Below, one piece after another: positions 15,444 through 22,781 of a DNA stretch of 64,000 bases. This DNA comes from DASPHG01 sp963849605 (GTDB lineage Bacteria; Actinomycetota; Thermoleophilia; Solirubrobacterales; Thermoleophilaceae). Location of the stretch: positions 930,001-994,000 of the forward strand of contig CAWKHX010000015.1 in assembly GCA_963849605.1 (NCBI GenBank), in the 5' to 3' direction. The translations under genes and the position numbers were made by a program. The notes beneath the pieces are model-generated. The model was not told the origin of the DNA and did not search any database. It was given only the letters and a program-made list of their open reading frames with translations. Numbering within the stretch: the stretch's first letter is position 1; the number at the start of each line of letters is the position of its first letter.

Positions 15444-17222
15444 CTACCCAGCGTCGTTCGTTCGCGGGACGACCCGGACGCGGACCTTCGCCTTACCGTC
15501 GATCCGGAGCTCGTCGTGCCGGAAGACGGGCCGGCCGCGCCCGCCGTCGCCGATCCCGAAGAAGTCGACGAAGAACCGGTCGCGTCGGCCCCGCTTGCGG
15601 AACGTCGCGCGGATCCCGTCGTAGCGGTGGATGTCCCCGACCGCCCGCGCGAGCGCTCCGATGTTCGGCAGCGATTGGGGATCGTCCCCGAAGAAGAAGA
15701 AGAGGTCCGACGGGCTCAGCCCTGCCGTGAAGATGGCCTCGAGCGAGGCGTCGCCGGGGTCGGCTCCGCTTCCGCTCAGCGTGAGCGTGCGGCGCCCCGG
15801 ATCCAGGTGCCGTGGCACGCGGATCTTGAACCTGCTCGACTGGAGCGGCTCGCGCGGGCGCTGGTAGGTGATCCGGATCGGGATGCGCTCGCCCGGACTG
15901 ACCCGGCGAGGCCCGCTGGCGCTCCGCAGGCGCGCGAAGCGCATGCCCTCGTGCACGTCGAGCCGCGCGCGGATCCGGTCCACGTGGATCTGCCGCCGGT
16001 CGAAGCGCTCGACGAGCGTGGCCGCGGTCGCCGCGTCGCCGCCCATCGCGATCTCGGTCCCGCCGAGGAACTGGCCGTCGCCCATGTAGCGGTTGCAGAA
16101 GCGCATCGGCTTGCGGCGCTCCTGGATGTCGATCCGCACGCAGAGCCTGCCGTAGCTGCGTCCCCCGCTGGAGCCAAGCGCGGTGAAGACGCGGTCGGAC
16201 ACGGCTATCGATGTGACGAGCGAAAGGGCGGCGAAGCCGCTCGGGTGGTTCAGCGGGCTCTCGTCCGCGACGAGCGTGAGCGCGCGGTCGAGATCGCCCG
16301 CCGGGCCGCTCGCGCGCACCACGACCGGGATCGTCGCCGGCATCGTGCCGAGCGTCCCGCTGATCGCGAAGTTCCCGTCGAAGTCGATCGTCCCGGCGAT
16401 GTCGCCGGCGGAGGCCAGCTTGTAGGTGCCGAGGTCGAAGAACCCGGGCGGGTTGGGGTTGCCGACCACGTGGTGGACGAACGCGCCCTGCATCAGGAGC
16501 GACCGCTCGCCCGCGCCGTCGAGCGGATGTCCGAAGGCCCAGATCCGGCTCGCGTCGCGGTAGGCGACGGTCCCGATCCCGTTCAGCCCGATCGCCCCGC
16601 TCGAGAGGCTCCCCGCAACGGCCGAGCCGGGCTGCAGGTCGGTCCCGGTGCTGACCTGCGACGCGGTCGCGGGGGAGTTGATCAGAGGCACGCCCGCCTT
16701 CCGCCCCGCGGCCCACAGCGCCCTGCGCACGGCTGGGCCGGCGCCGGCCACCATCATCGGCGTCGACCACGGCTCCGCCCTGCGTTCGGCGCGCGTCGCG
16801 GGCCGTGCCTGCGGCGGCGTCTCCACCGGCATCGAGAGGATCGACTCGATCGGCGTCGCGAGCGCCGTGTCGTTGCCGTAGTCCTCGACGCCGGCGAACA
16901 CCGCGCCGATGTTGCGCAGCAGTCCGTTCTCGTCGGGACAGTAGATCGGCGAGCCTGAGAAGCCGAAGCCGAGGCCCGTCTCGTCGACGGGCGGCCCGGA
17001 CGCCTGGAAGAGGATCACTGGGCCCGAGCCCATCGGGTCCTGCGCGATCACGTCGAGGATCTCGACGTCGAAGGTCTCGATCGTCGTTCCGCGGAACACC
17101 GAGCGGCCCTCGCACTGCATCCCGCGCTCGACCTGGTCGAGCGGCATGATCGGGTCGCCCTGCGCCAGCGCGGTGCTCGCGAGGGCACCCAGCCAGAGCA
17201 TCACCCAAAGGGGTAGGCGCAT
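15444..17222 (-). CDS. Secreted SpoIVB peptidase S55-like protein
   Basis: A 592-aa exported protein with a signal peptide (LWVMLWLGALASTALAQ). It has two motifs typical of the S55 serine-peptidase domain: GFGFSGSPIYCPDENG (candidate nucleophile Ser near residue 89) and IWAFGHPLDGAGE (candidate His near 232). The order, Ser before His, is the reverse of SpoIVB itself but is seen in S55-domain proteins of non-spore-formers. The C-terminal half (300-592) is beta-rich, with no second recognised domain. It converges with pilT and diverges from the AIM24 gene. Protease activity is inferred, not shown; a non-catalytic wall or pilus-associated role is possible. Confidence 0.7.
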   Translation of the reverse strand: MRLPLWVMLWLGALASTALAQGDPIMPLDQVERGMQCEGRSVFRGTTIETFDVEILDVIAQDPMGSGPVILFQASGPPVDETGLGFGFSGSPIYCPDENGLLRNIGAVFAGVEDYGNDTALATPIESILSMPVETPPQARPATRAERRAEPWSTPMMVAGAGPAVRRALWAAGRKAGVPLINSPATASQVSTGTDLQPGSAVAGSLSSGAIGLNGIGTVAYRDASRIWAFGHPLDGAGERSLLMQGAFVHHVVGNPNPPGFFDLGTYKLASAGDIAGTIDFDGNFAISGTLGTMPATIPVVVRASGPAGDLDRALTLVADESPLNHPSGFAALSLVTSIAVSDRVFTALGSSGGRSYGRLCVRIDIQERRKPMRFCNRYMGDGQFLGGTEIAMGGDAATAATLVERFDRRQIHVDRIRARLDVHEGMRFARLRSASGPRRVSPGERIPIRITYQRPREPLQSSRFKIRVPRHLDPGRRTLTLSGSGADPGDASLEAIFTAGLSPSDLFFFFGDDPQSLPNIGALARAVGDIHRYDGIRATFRKRGRRDRFFVDFFGIGDGGRGRPVFRHDELRIDGKAKVRVRVVPRTNDAG

Positions 17223-17296
17223 TTCGCCAGGCTAGGGCAGATTGCCTAGCATCGGCACCGACACCGCGACTCGCGCAACAACACAGGAGGCAACAC

Positions 17297-18001
17297 GTGC
17301 AAAGCACCCTCGGCGAGTTCAAGGAGACCGAATCACAGGAGGCGTTCGCGCTCCAGAACTCGAAGCTCCTGAAGGTCAGCCTTCAGCAGATCACGATTCA
17401 GGCCAAGCTCGGCGCGATGGTCGCCTACCAGGGCGATGTCAAGTTCGAGCACGCGGGCTCCGGCGGCGTCAGCCGGCTGATGAAGAAGGCGATGACGGGC
17501 GAGGGCACGAGCCTGATGAAGATCGAGGGCTCGGGCGAGGTGTTCCTCGCCGACCAGGCTCAGGACATCCACCTGATCAAGCTCGAGAACGACCAGATCA
17601 CGTGCAACGGCGCGAACCTGCTGGCCTTCGATGCCGGGATCGACTGGGACATCAAGCGCGAGAAGGGCGTCGGCGCGCTCTCGGGCGGGCTCTTCAACAT
17701 GGCGCTGTCGGGCACCGGTTGGGTCGCGGTCGTATCTGATGGCCCGCCCGTGCTGCTGCAGACCGGCGACGCGGCGACGCATGCCGACCCGCAGGCGGCG
17801 ATCACGTGGGCCTCGAGCGTGCAGACGTCGATGAAGACGGACGTCAACCTGAAGACGCTGATCGGCAGGGGCTCGGGGGAGAGCGTCCAGATGGCGTTCT
17901 CGGGTCCGGGCTGGGTGCTCGTCCAGCCGAGCGAGGGCCGGGTGCAGCAGACCAGCAACACCGGTGGTGGCGGCGGCGTCTTGGGCAACTTGACGGGCTA
18001 A
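17297..18001 (+). CDS. AIM24-family protein
   Basis: A 234-aa protein of the AIM24 / TRAP-like beta-sandwich family. The pattern LKVSLQQITIQAKLGAMVAY, then VSRLMKKAMTGEGTSLMKIE, ITCNGANLLAFDAGIDWDIK and the C-terminal GESVQMAFSGPGWVLVQPSE is characteristic. The start is GTG at 17297, fixed by a perfect AGGAGG seven bases upstream. The Gly-rich end (TGGGGGVLGNLTG) is typical. The family is widespread in actinobacteria but its bacterial function is unknown; the mitochondrial namesake is involved in inner-membrane organisation. It is cytosolic by sequence, with no signal or helix. Confidence 0.9.
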   Translation: MQSTLGEFKETESQEAFALQNSKLLKVSLQQITIQAKLGAMVAYQGDVKFEHAGSGGVSRLMKKAMTGEGTSLMKIEGSGEVFLADQAQDIHLIKLENDQITCNGANLLAFDAGIDWDIKREKGVGALSGGLFNMALSGTGWVAVVSDGPPVLLQTGDAATHADPQAAITWASSVQTSMKTDVNLKTLIGRGSGESVQMAFSGPGWVLVQPSEGRVQQTSNTGGGGGVLGNLTG

Positions 18002-18012
18002 CGCGGCGCATA

Positions 18013-18027
18013 CTTCAGTTTCTGAAG
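18013..18027. promoter_or_regulatory. Inverted repeat upstream of HxlR gene (candidate operator)
   Basis: CTTCAG-TTT-CTGAAG is a perfect 6-bp inverted repeat 30 nt before the hxlR-type start, with a further half-site TTGAAG at 18041. HxlR-type regulators usually bind such sites in their own promoter. A similar ACTTCA/TGAAGT pair precedes the sigma-factor gene near 12894-12911. Confidence 0.5.
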
Positions 18028-18056
18028 CCTTGCGGTACCCTTGAAGTGGAATCGCA

Positions 18057-18422
18057 ATGGCCGCGGCTACGAAGGACACCACCTGCCCCGTCTGCGCGAC
18101 TGCCGAGATCGTGTGCGGCAAGTGGACGATCCTGATCATCAGGGACCTCGCCGCAGGCCGCAGCCGCTTCTGTGAGCTCGAGCGTTCGCTCCAGGGCATC
18201 AGCCCGCGGACGCTCTCACTTCGGCTGAAGGCACTCGAGGAGGAGGGCGTGGTCGCACGCAAGACCTACCCCGAGGTGCCGCCGCGTGTCGAGTACGTGC
18301 TCACGCCGAAGGGCGTGGCGCTGCTGCCGCTGATCGAGGACATGCGCGCGTTCGGGCGCGAGTGGCTCGGCCTCCAGGGCGACCTCGACACGGCCTGCGC
18401 ACCGGTTTCCGCGGCGGCCTAA
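18057..18422 (+). CDS. HxlR-family winged-helix regulator
   Basis: A 121-aa MarR-like winged-helix transcription factor of the HxlR family. Diagnostic segments are TTCPVCATAEIVCGKWTILI with the Cys near the N-terminus, the recognition region FCELERSLQGISPRTLSLRL and the wing VARKTYPEVPPRVEYVLT. The paired Cys in CPVC is a candidate redox or electrophile sensor, as in YodB/HypR-type members, but this is inference. The start ATG at 18057 has only a weak ribosome site. An inverted repeat just upstream may be its autoregulatory operator. No obvious enzyme target is adjacent. Confidence 0.93.
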   Translation: MAAATKDTTCPVCATAEIVCGKWTILIIRDLAAGRSRFCELERSLQGISPRTLSLRLKALEEEGVVARKTYPEVPPRVEYVLTPKGVALLPLIEDMRAFGREWLGLQGDLDTACAPVSAAA

Positions 18423-18459
18423 GCGGAGGAACAAAAGCCGTGGTGGCGAACTCGCCACC

Positions 18460-19992
18460 ATGCGCAACGCGTCCCTCCACGCCACCCTCCGCGAGTTCGC
18501 GCTCGAAGTCGCCGCCGCGCTGACGGACGCCGTCAATTCGGGCGACGAGCTCAGCTACGACATCGACGAGGAGCCGGGCGCCGGCCCGGTTCTCTACCGC
18601 TACCGCGCGCTGACCGCCGAGTACATCGGCGCCCACTGGCCGCAGCTCGCCCAGCTGCCCTCGCTCGAGGCGGCGGCCGTGGAGCTGGGCGCGGGCGCCA
18701 CGACGTGGCTGCGCTCGCACGGCATGGCCGGTGCCGAGGCGGAGCCCGCACTGCGCGCGATGCTCGAGCGCCTGTACGAGGACGCAAGCTCCTTCGAGTT
18801 CCCGGAGGAGCGCTTCGAGCGCGTGTATGAGGAGCTCGAGCGCACCCTCTACGACGGCACCGCCCGGATCGTCGCGGTGGCCCCGCTGCGGGGCGCGTGG
18901 CTCGAGACCGCGCGGATCGATCTCGACAACGGCGTATCGCTCACGCGCGGAAACTCGGCGGGCGCACCGCGCGAGGCGGCGTGGTCGCATCCGCACCTGC
19001 TCGGCGACGAGCCGGCGGAGCCGAGCGTCCTGATCATGATCGAGCGCGAGGCCGAGGGCGGCCACGACCTGCCGCTCCCCTGGCTGCGGCGGCGGATCGC
19101 CGACATCGTCTGCGGGCTGCGGCTGTGGGCGCCCGGAACGCTCGCGCCGACGGGCAGCGCGTGGGTGCGCAGCGACGAGGGCCCGTGGCAGCACTTCGAC
19201 ATCGATCCGGCCGGCCCCGGCCGCGGCGATCCGTGGACCGTCGGCGAGGAGGACGCCGCCGAACTGAAGGAGTTCCTCGCCGCGATCGAGCAGGCGCGCG
19301 TTCCGGGGCGGATCGCGTGGGCGCTCGAGCGGTTCGAGCTGGGCTGTGAACGCCCGCGCGACGCCGAGGCGCTGTCCGACCATCTGATGGCGCTGAAGGC
19401 GCTGCTCGACGCGAGCGACGAGCCGGGCCGGGCGAGCCTGTCGCTGCGGCTCGCCGCGCTGTGCGCCGAGGAGCCCGACCGCCGCGCGGTGCAGCGGCGC
19501 ACCGAGCTGGCCTTCGCGCTCGAGCGGTTCCTGATCGGCGGCGGCAGCGCCGACGCCTACGTCGACGAGGTCGGCTCCGAGTCGCCGGCCGTCCTGACGA
19601 GCGAGATCGAGGCCTGCGTCCGGGCGCTCCTGCGCGACATCCTGTGCGGCTACCTCGACGCGGACCTGCGCCGGACCGCCGACGACATCCTCCTGACCTC
19701 AGGCGCCCCCGTCGAGATCGAGGCCCGCGACCTGCGGACCGACCCCGAGCCCGAGTCCGACACGACGGAGATCGAAGCGGTCGAACCCCCGAAGCCAAAG
19801 CCCCGCGCAAAGAGGCCAAAGCCGAAGGCGAAGCCAAAGCCCCGCGCGAAGCCAAAGCCGCGCGCCAAAGCGAAGCCCGACCAGCGACCAGCGACCAGCG
19901 ACGAGCCCATCCAAGAGGAGCTCGCCGACGGCGTCACCCCGTCAACAGACTGGGGCTTCGACGACGCGGACTGTTACTCCGCGCCCGTATAG
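18460..19992 (+). CDS. 510-aa protein with HEPN-like region and Lys-Pro tail
   Basis: I do not recognise the full-length family. Residues about 1-280 are mixed alpha/beta with no motif I can name. Residues about 300-400 (DAEALSDHLMALKALLDASD, then SLRLAALCAEEPDRRA) resemble the Apea-like HEPN helical domain. Residues about 445-475 are a repeated Lys-Pro-Arg tract (KPKPRAKRPKPKAKPKPRAK). Then comes DQRPATSDEP, encoded by an arm of the CGACCAGCGAC repeat, and an acidic end with DWGFDDADCYSAPV. No signal or membrane segment is seen. The last 19 nt overlap the convergent ATPase gene. An RNA-binding or toxin-like role is suggested only by the weak HEPN resemblance. Confidence 0.7.
   Translation: MRNASLHATLREFALEVAAALTDAVNSGDELSYDIDEEPGAGPVLYRYRALTAEYIGAHWPQLAQLPSLEAAAVELGAGATTWLRSHGMAGAEAEPALRAMLERLYEDASSFEFPEERFERVYEELERTLYDGTARIVAVAPLRGAWLETARIDLDNGVSLTRGNSAGAPREAAWSHPHLLGDEPAEPSVLIMIEREAEGGHDLPLPWLRRRIADIVCGLRLWAPGTLAPTGSAWVRSDEGPWQHFDIDPAGPGRGDPWTVGEEDAAELKEFLAAIEQARVPGRIAWALERFELGCERPRDAEALSDHLMALKALLDASDEPGRASLSLRLAALCAEEPDRRAVQRRTELAFALERFLIGGGSADAYVDEVGSESPAVLTSEIEACVRALLRDILCGYLDADLRRTADDILLTSGAPVEIEARDLRTDPEPESDTTEIEAVEPPKPKPRAKRPKPKAKPKPRAKPKPRAKAKPDQRPATSDEPIQEELADGVTPSTDWGFDDADCYSAPV
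19878..19906. repeat. CGACCAGCGAC repeat arm inside coding sequence
   Basis: Three tandem CGACCAG units followed by CGACGAGC match one arm of the hairpins at 10040 and 14057. The reading frame passes through as Asp-Gln-Arg-Pro-Ala-Thr-Ser-Asp-Glu. The opposite arm is absent, so no long hairpin forms here. Confidence 0.8.
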
Positions 19993-21053
19993 CTCGCCGC
20001 GAACAGGTACTCGTTGATCGCCTCGATGCCATCGAGGTCGTGGATGTCCTCGTCCAGGTAGGGCACGACGATCAGCGGGCGGTCGCCCATGTCGCCCGTG
20101 AGCTCCTCGACGTTGCGGCGGTCGCGTTCCGCTAGCGCGTGGAAGTCCCTGAAGTTCGCGGCCACCTTCTCGGCGAGCTCCGGATCAAGCGAGCCGAGAT
20201 CCTCTTCCCCATCCGGCTGCTCGAAGTTCATGCGGTTCACGATCACGCCGCCAAAGGGCATGCCGGCCTCCTCGATCTTGTCGCGGAAGAAGTCCGCCTC
20301 TTCGATGGCCTCGTGAGCGGGCGAGGTGACGAGCACGAAGGTCGTGCGGTCGTCCGCCAGCAGCCGCTTCACCTCCTTCGCGCGCTCGCGGAACCCCTGC
20401 GCCATGTCGCCGAAGCTCGCGAAGAAGTCGGACAGGTCCTGAAGCAGGTCGACGCCGGTGATCCGCTTCAGGACCGAGAACAGGACGCCGGTGCCGCGGC
20501 TGAAGAGCTTCAACCCGGTGCGCGACGGCGCGAGGAAGAAGCTCAGCGCACGGGAGTCGATGAAGCGCGAAAGGCGCTCCGGGGCGTCTAGGAAGTCGAG
20601 CGCGTTGCGGCTCGGCGGCGTGTCGAGCACGAGCAGGTCGAAGCGTCCCTCCTCGTGCAGCTCGTGGAGCTTCTCCATCGCCATGTACTCCTGCGACCCG
20701 GCGACAGCGGTCGACAGCTCCTTGTAGATCCGGTTCGAGAGGACCGCGTCGCGCGTCGCGGGGTCGGGAGCGTGTTTCGCGACGATCTCGTCGAAGGTGC
20801 TCTTGGCGTCGAGCATCATCGCCCACAGCTCGCCGGGCGCGTCGATCTCGATCTGCCGCTCCTCGTTGCCGAGCTCAGGCAGTCCCAGCGAGTTGGCGAG
20901 CCGGCGCGCGGGATCGATCGTGAGCACCGCAACCTTCAGCCCGCGCCGGGCCATGCCGACGGCGATCGCCGCCGAGGTGGTCGTCTTGCCGACGCCGCCG
21001 GCGCCGGCGCAGATGCAGATCTCCTTGCCCTCGAGGATCGACGCGACGCTCAC
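19974..21053 (-). CDS. ArsA/Get3-like ATPase (BagB-like)
   Basis: A 359-aa SIMIBI-class ATPase of the ArsA/GET3 family. Walker A is GAGGVGKTTTSAAIAVGMA near residue 18, switch I is LTIDPARRLANSLGLP, switch II is LLVLDTPPSRNALDFLDAPE, and the A-loop region is VVPYLDEDIHDLDG. No CxxC or arsenite-binding Cys triad is visible, so arsenical pumping is unlikely. The stop of the second ATPase gene upstream overlaps its start by 4 nt. Paired ArsA-like ATPases are known in mycobacteria (Rv3679-Rv3680, BagA/BagB), where a role in membrane-protein or envelope maintenance is proposed. Function here is inferred from that pairing. Confidence 0.88.
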   Translation of the reverse strand: MSVASILEGKEICICAGAGGVGKTTTSAAIAVGMARRGLKVAVLTIDPARRLANSLGLPELGNEERQIEIDAPGELWAMMLDAKSTFDEIVAKHAPDPATRDAVLSNRIYKELSTAVAGSQEYMAMEKLHELHEEGRFDLLVLDTPPSRNALDFLDAPERLSRFIDSRALSFFLAPSRTGLKLFSRGTGVLFSVLKRITGVDLLQDLSDFFASFGDMAQGFRERAKEVKRLLADDRTTFVLVTSPAHEAIEEADFFRDKIEEAGMPFGGVIVNRMNFEQPDGEEDLGSLDPELAEKVAANFRDFHALAERDRRNVEELTGDMGDRPLIVVPYLDEDIHDLDGIEAINEYLFAASYTGAE

Positions 21054-22015
21054 GCGAGCTGCTCCTCGAGCTCGTGCGAGAGCTGCGTAACCTCGTCCAG
21101 TCCGAGCTCCGGCGCGAACAGGAACGGCAGCGACGAGACCGGCGCGTTCGTCACGCCTTCACGCAGCCGCTCGAGCTCCTCGACCTGCGACCGGTGGCGG
21201 CAGTACTCGGTGACCGCCGCGCGGGCCGCGGGGCCCGTGTGGCCGCCCAGCGATTCGATCTCGTCCTCGGTGAAGCGCGCCGGGTACAGGCCGTTGACGA
21301 CCACCGAGTCGACCGGCCCGCCGCGGAAGTGCTCGAGCTCCTCCGCGTACTCGAGCGTCTCGTTCACCGGCATCTCCTCGGGCAGCGCCACCGCCAGCAC
21401 GCCGGTCCGGTCCGAGATGATGAAGTCGTGGATGCGGTCGGCCTGGTGGCGGATCGGCCCCACGCGCGCGACGTCGGCGAACGTGCGCGGAGCGCGCAGC
21501 ATGCCGAGGCCGTGGCCGCTGGCCGGCGAGTCGACCACGACGAAGTCGTACGGGCGCGCGTCCTTCGTCTTGCGGTGAAGCTGCGCGAGCTCCCAGATCT
21601 TCCCGATCGTGACCAGCTCCTTGATGCCGGGCGCCGCCGAGGTCAGGTGCTGGAAGATCCCGCTGCGGTAGAGCAGCCCGGCGAGCGTCTTCGACGGCAG
21701 CTGGTAGGTGACCCACTCCTCGAGCGTGTGCTGCTGGTCGAGTGAGATCGCATTGAGGTTCTCCGCGATCTCGGTCTCCTCGTAGCCGACCCCCTCGCGG
21801 CCCATCAGACGCGAGAAGCGCTCCTGGTGAGCGACCTCGCAGACGATCGTCCGGAGCCCCCGCCGGGCGGCCGCGACACCGAGGGCGAGGGCGACTGTCG
21901 TCTTCCCCACACCACCCTTGCCGGTGACGAAGACGAGCCGCTTTTTGAAAAGGGCTGCGATCGGCCGCAGGTTATGTGAAGGAATCCCACTCCAACGCGA
22001 GAAAAGGGCGCCCAT
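21050..22015 (-). CDS. ArsA/Get3-like ATPase (BagA-like)
   Basis: A second ATPase of the same family, 321 aa if started at the ATG at 22015 (MGALFSRWSGIPSHNLRP). The nucleotide-binding motif VFVTGKGGVGKTTVALALGV follows at about residue 28, then TIVCEVAHQERFSRL and FVVVDSPASGHGLGMLRAPR. The start is uncertain: the ATG overlaps the start codon of the divergent parA gene by 2 nt, leaving no room for promoters, while a CTG farther in (before RPIAALFKKRL) would free about 45 nt containing a possible -10 (ATAACC). The open frame continues far upstream only as a shadow of parA. It is translationally coupled to the next ATPase gene, and a heteromeric pair is likely. Confidence 0.85.
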   Translation of the reverse strand: MGALFSRWSGIPSHNLRPIAALFKKRLVFVTGKGGVGKTTVALALGVAAARRGLRTIVCEVAHQERFSRLMGREGVGYEETEIAENLNAISLDQQHTLEEWVTYQLPSKTLAGLLYRSGIFQHLTSAAPGIKELVTIGKIWELAQLHRKTKDARPYDFVVVDSPASGHGLGMLRAPRTFADVARVGPIRHQADRIHDFIISDRTGVLAVALPEEMPVNETLEYAEELEHFRGGPVDSVVVNGLYPARFTEDEIESLGGHTGPAARAAVTEYCRHRSQVEELERLREGVTNAPVSSLPFLFAPELGLDEVTQLSHELEEQLA

Positions 22016-22781
22016 GACGAATTCCAAGGCACAGGTCATTGCCTTCGCTAACCAGAAGGGTGGAGTCGCCAAGACGACGACCACGCTGAACCTCGCCGCG
22101 GCATTCGTCGAGCGGGGCCACCGGGCGCTCTGCGTCGACCTCGACCCGCAGGGCAACCTGACGATGAGCCAGGGGATCGACCCCGACTCGCTCGAGATCT
22201 CGATGTACGACGTGCTCGTGCACAGCACCAAGATCCGCGAGGTCATCAAGCGCCGCGAGGTGGACGTCGCCCCGGCGTCGATCGACCTGGCCGGCGCGGA
22301 GATCGCGATGTCGACCATGATCGGCCGCGAGCGCGCTCTGGAGAAGGCTTTCGAGCCCATCAAGGAGGACTACGACTTCATCTGCATCGACACGCCGCCC
22401 AGCCTCGGGCTGCTCACGATCAACGCGCTGACGGCCTCGGACAAGGTGATCGTCCCCGTCCAATGCGAGTATCTATCGATGCGCGGGCTGATCCAGCTCC
22501 AGAACACCGTTTCGATGATCAAGGAAAACCTGAATCCGAGGCTCGAAATCGAGGGCATCCTGCCCACGCTGGTCGACTCGCGCACCGTGCATGCGAAGGA
22601 AGCGATCGAGATCCTCGAGGAGAACTTCGGCGACCGCGTTTTCGCTTCACGAATCCGCAAGACGATTCGCTTCGCGGAGGCCCCGGTGAAGGGCATGTCT
22701 GTACTCAAGTACGACCCTGACGGCAAGGCGGCTTCCGCCTATCGTCAGCTTGCGGAGGAGGTTCTGGATGGAACGCGGTAA
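22014..22781 (+). CDS. ParA/Soj-family partition ATPase
   Basis: A 255-aa ParA-type ATPase. It has the deviant Walker A FANQKGGVAKTTTTLNLAAA, the switch LCVDLDPQGNLTMSQGID, the Walker B region DYDFICIDTPPSLGLLTINAL and the C-terminal IRKTIRFAEAPVKGMSVLKY typical of chromosomal Soj/ParA. The ATG at 22014, preceded by AAAAGGG, fits better than upstream alternatives. There is no parB downstream; instead the next gene, overlapping by 14 nt, encodes FtsZ. This could be the chromosomal ParA detached from parB or a dedicated positioning ATPase for the division ring (MipZ/PomZ-like in role). The sequence alone does not decide. Confidence 0.93.
   Translation: MTNSKAQVIAFANQKGGVAKTTTTLNLAAAFVERGHRALCVDLDPQGNLTMSQGIDPDSLEISMYDVLVHSTKIREVIKRREVDVAPASIDLAGAEIAMSTMIGRERALEKAFEPIKEDYDFICIDTPPSLGLLTINALTASDKVIVPVQCEYLSMRGLIQLQNTVSMIKENLNPRLEIEGILPTLVDSRTVHAKEAIEILEENFGDRVFASRIRKTIRFAEAPVKGMSVLKYDPDGKAASAYRQLAEEVLDGTR

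Noticed and set aside
21050..22363. A 437-codon frame for the second ArsA-like ATPase
   Set aside because: The first 116 codons are antisense to parA and lack ATPase sequence.
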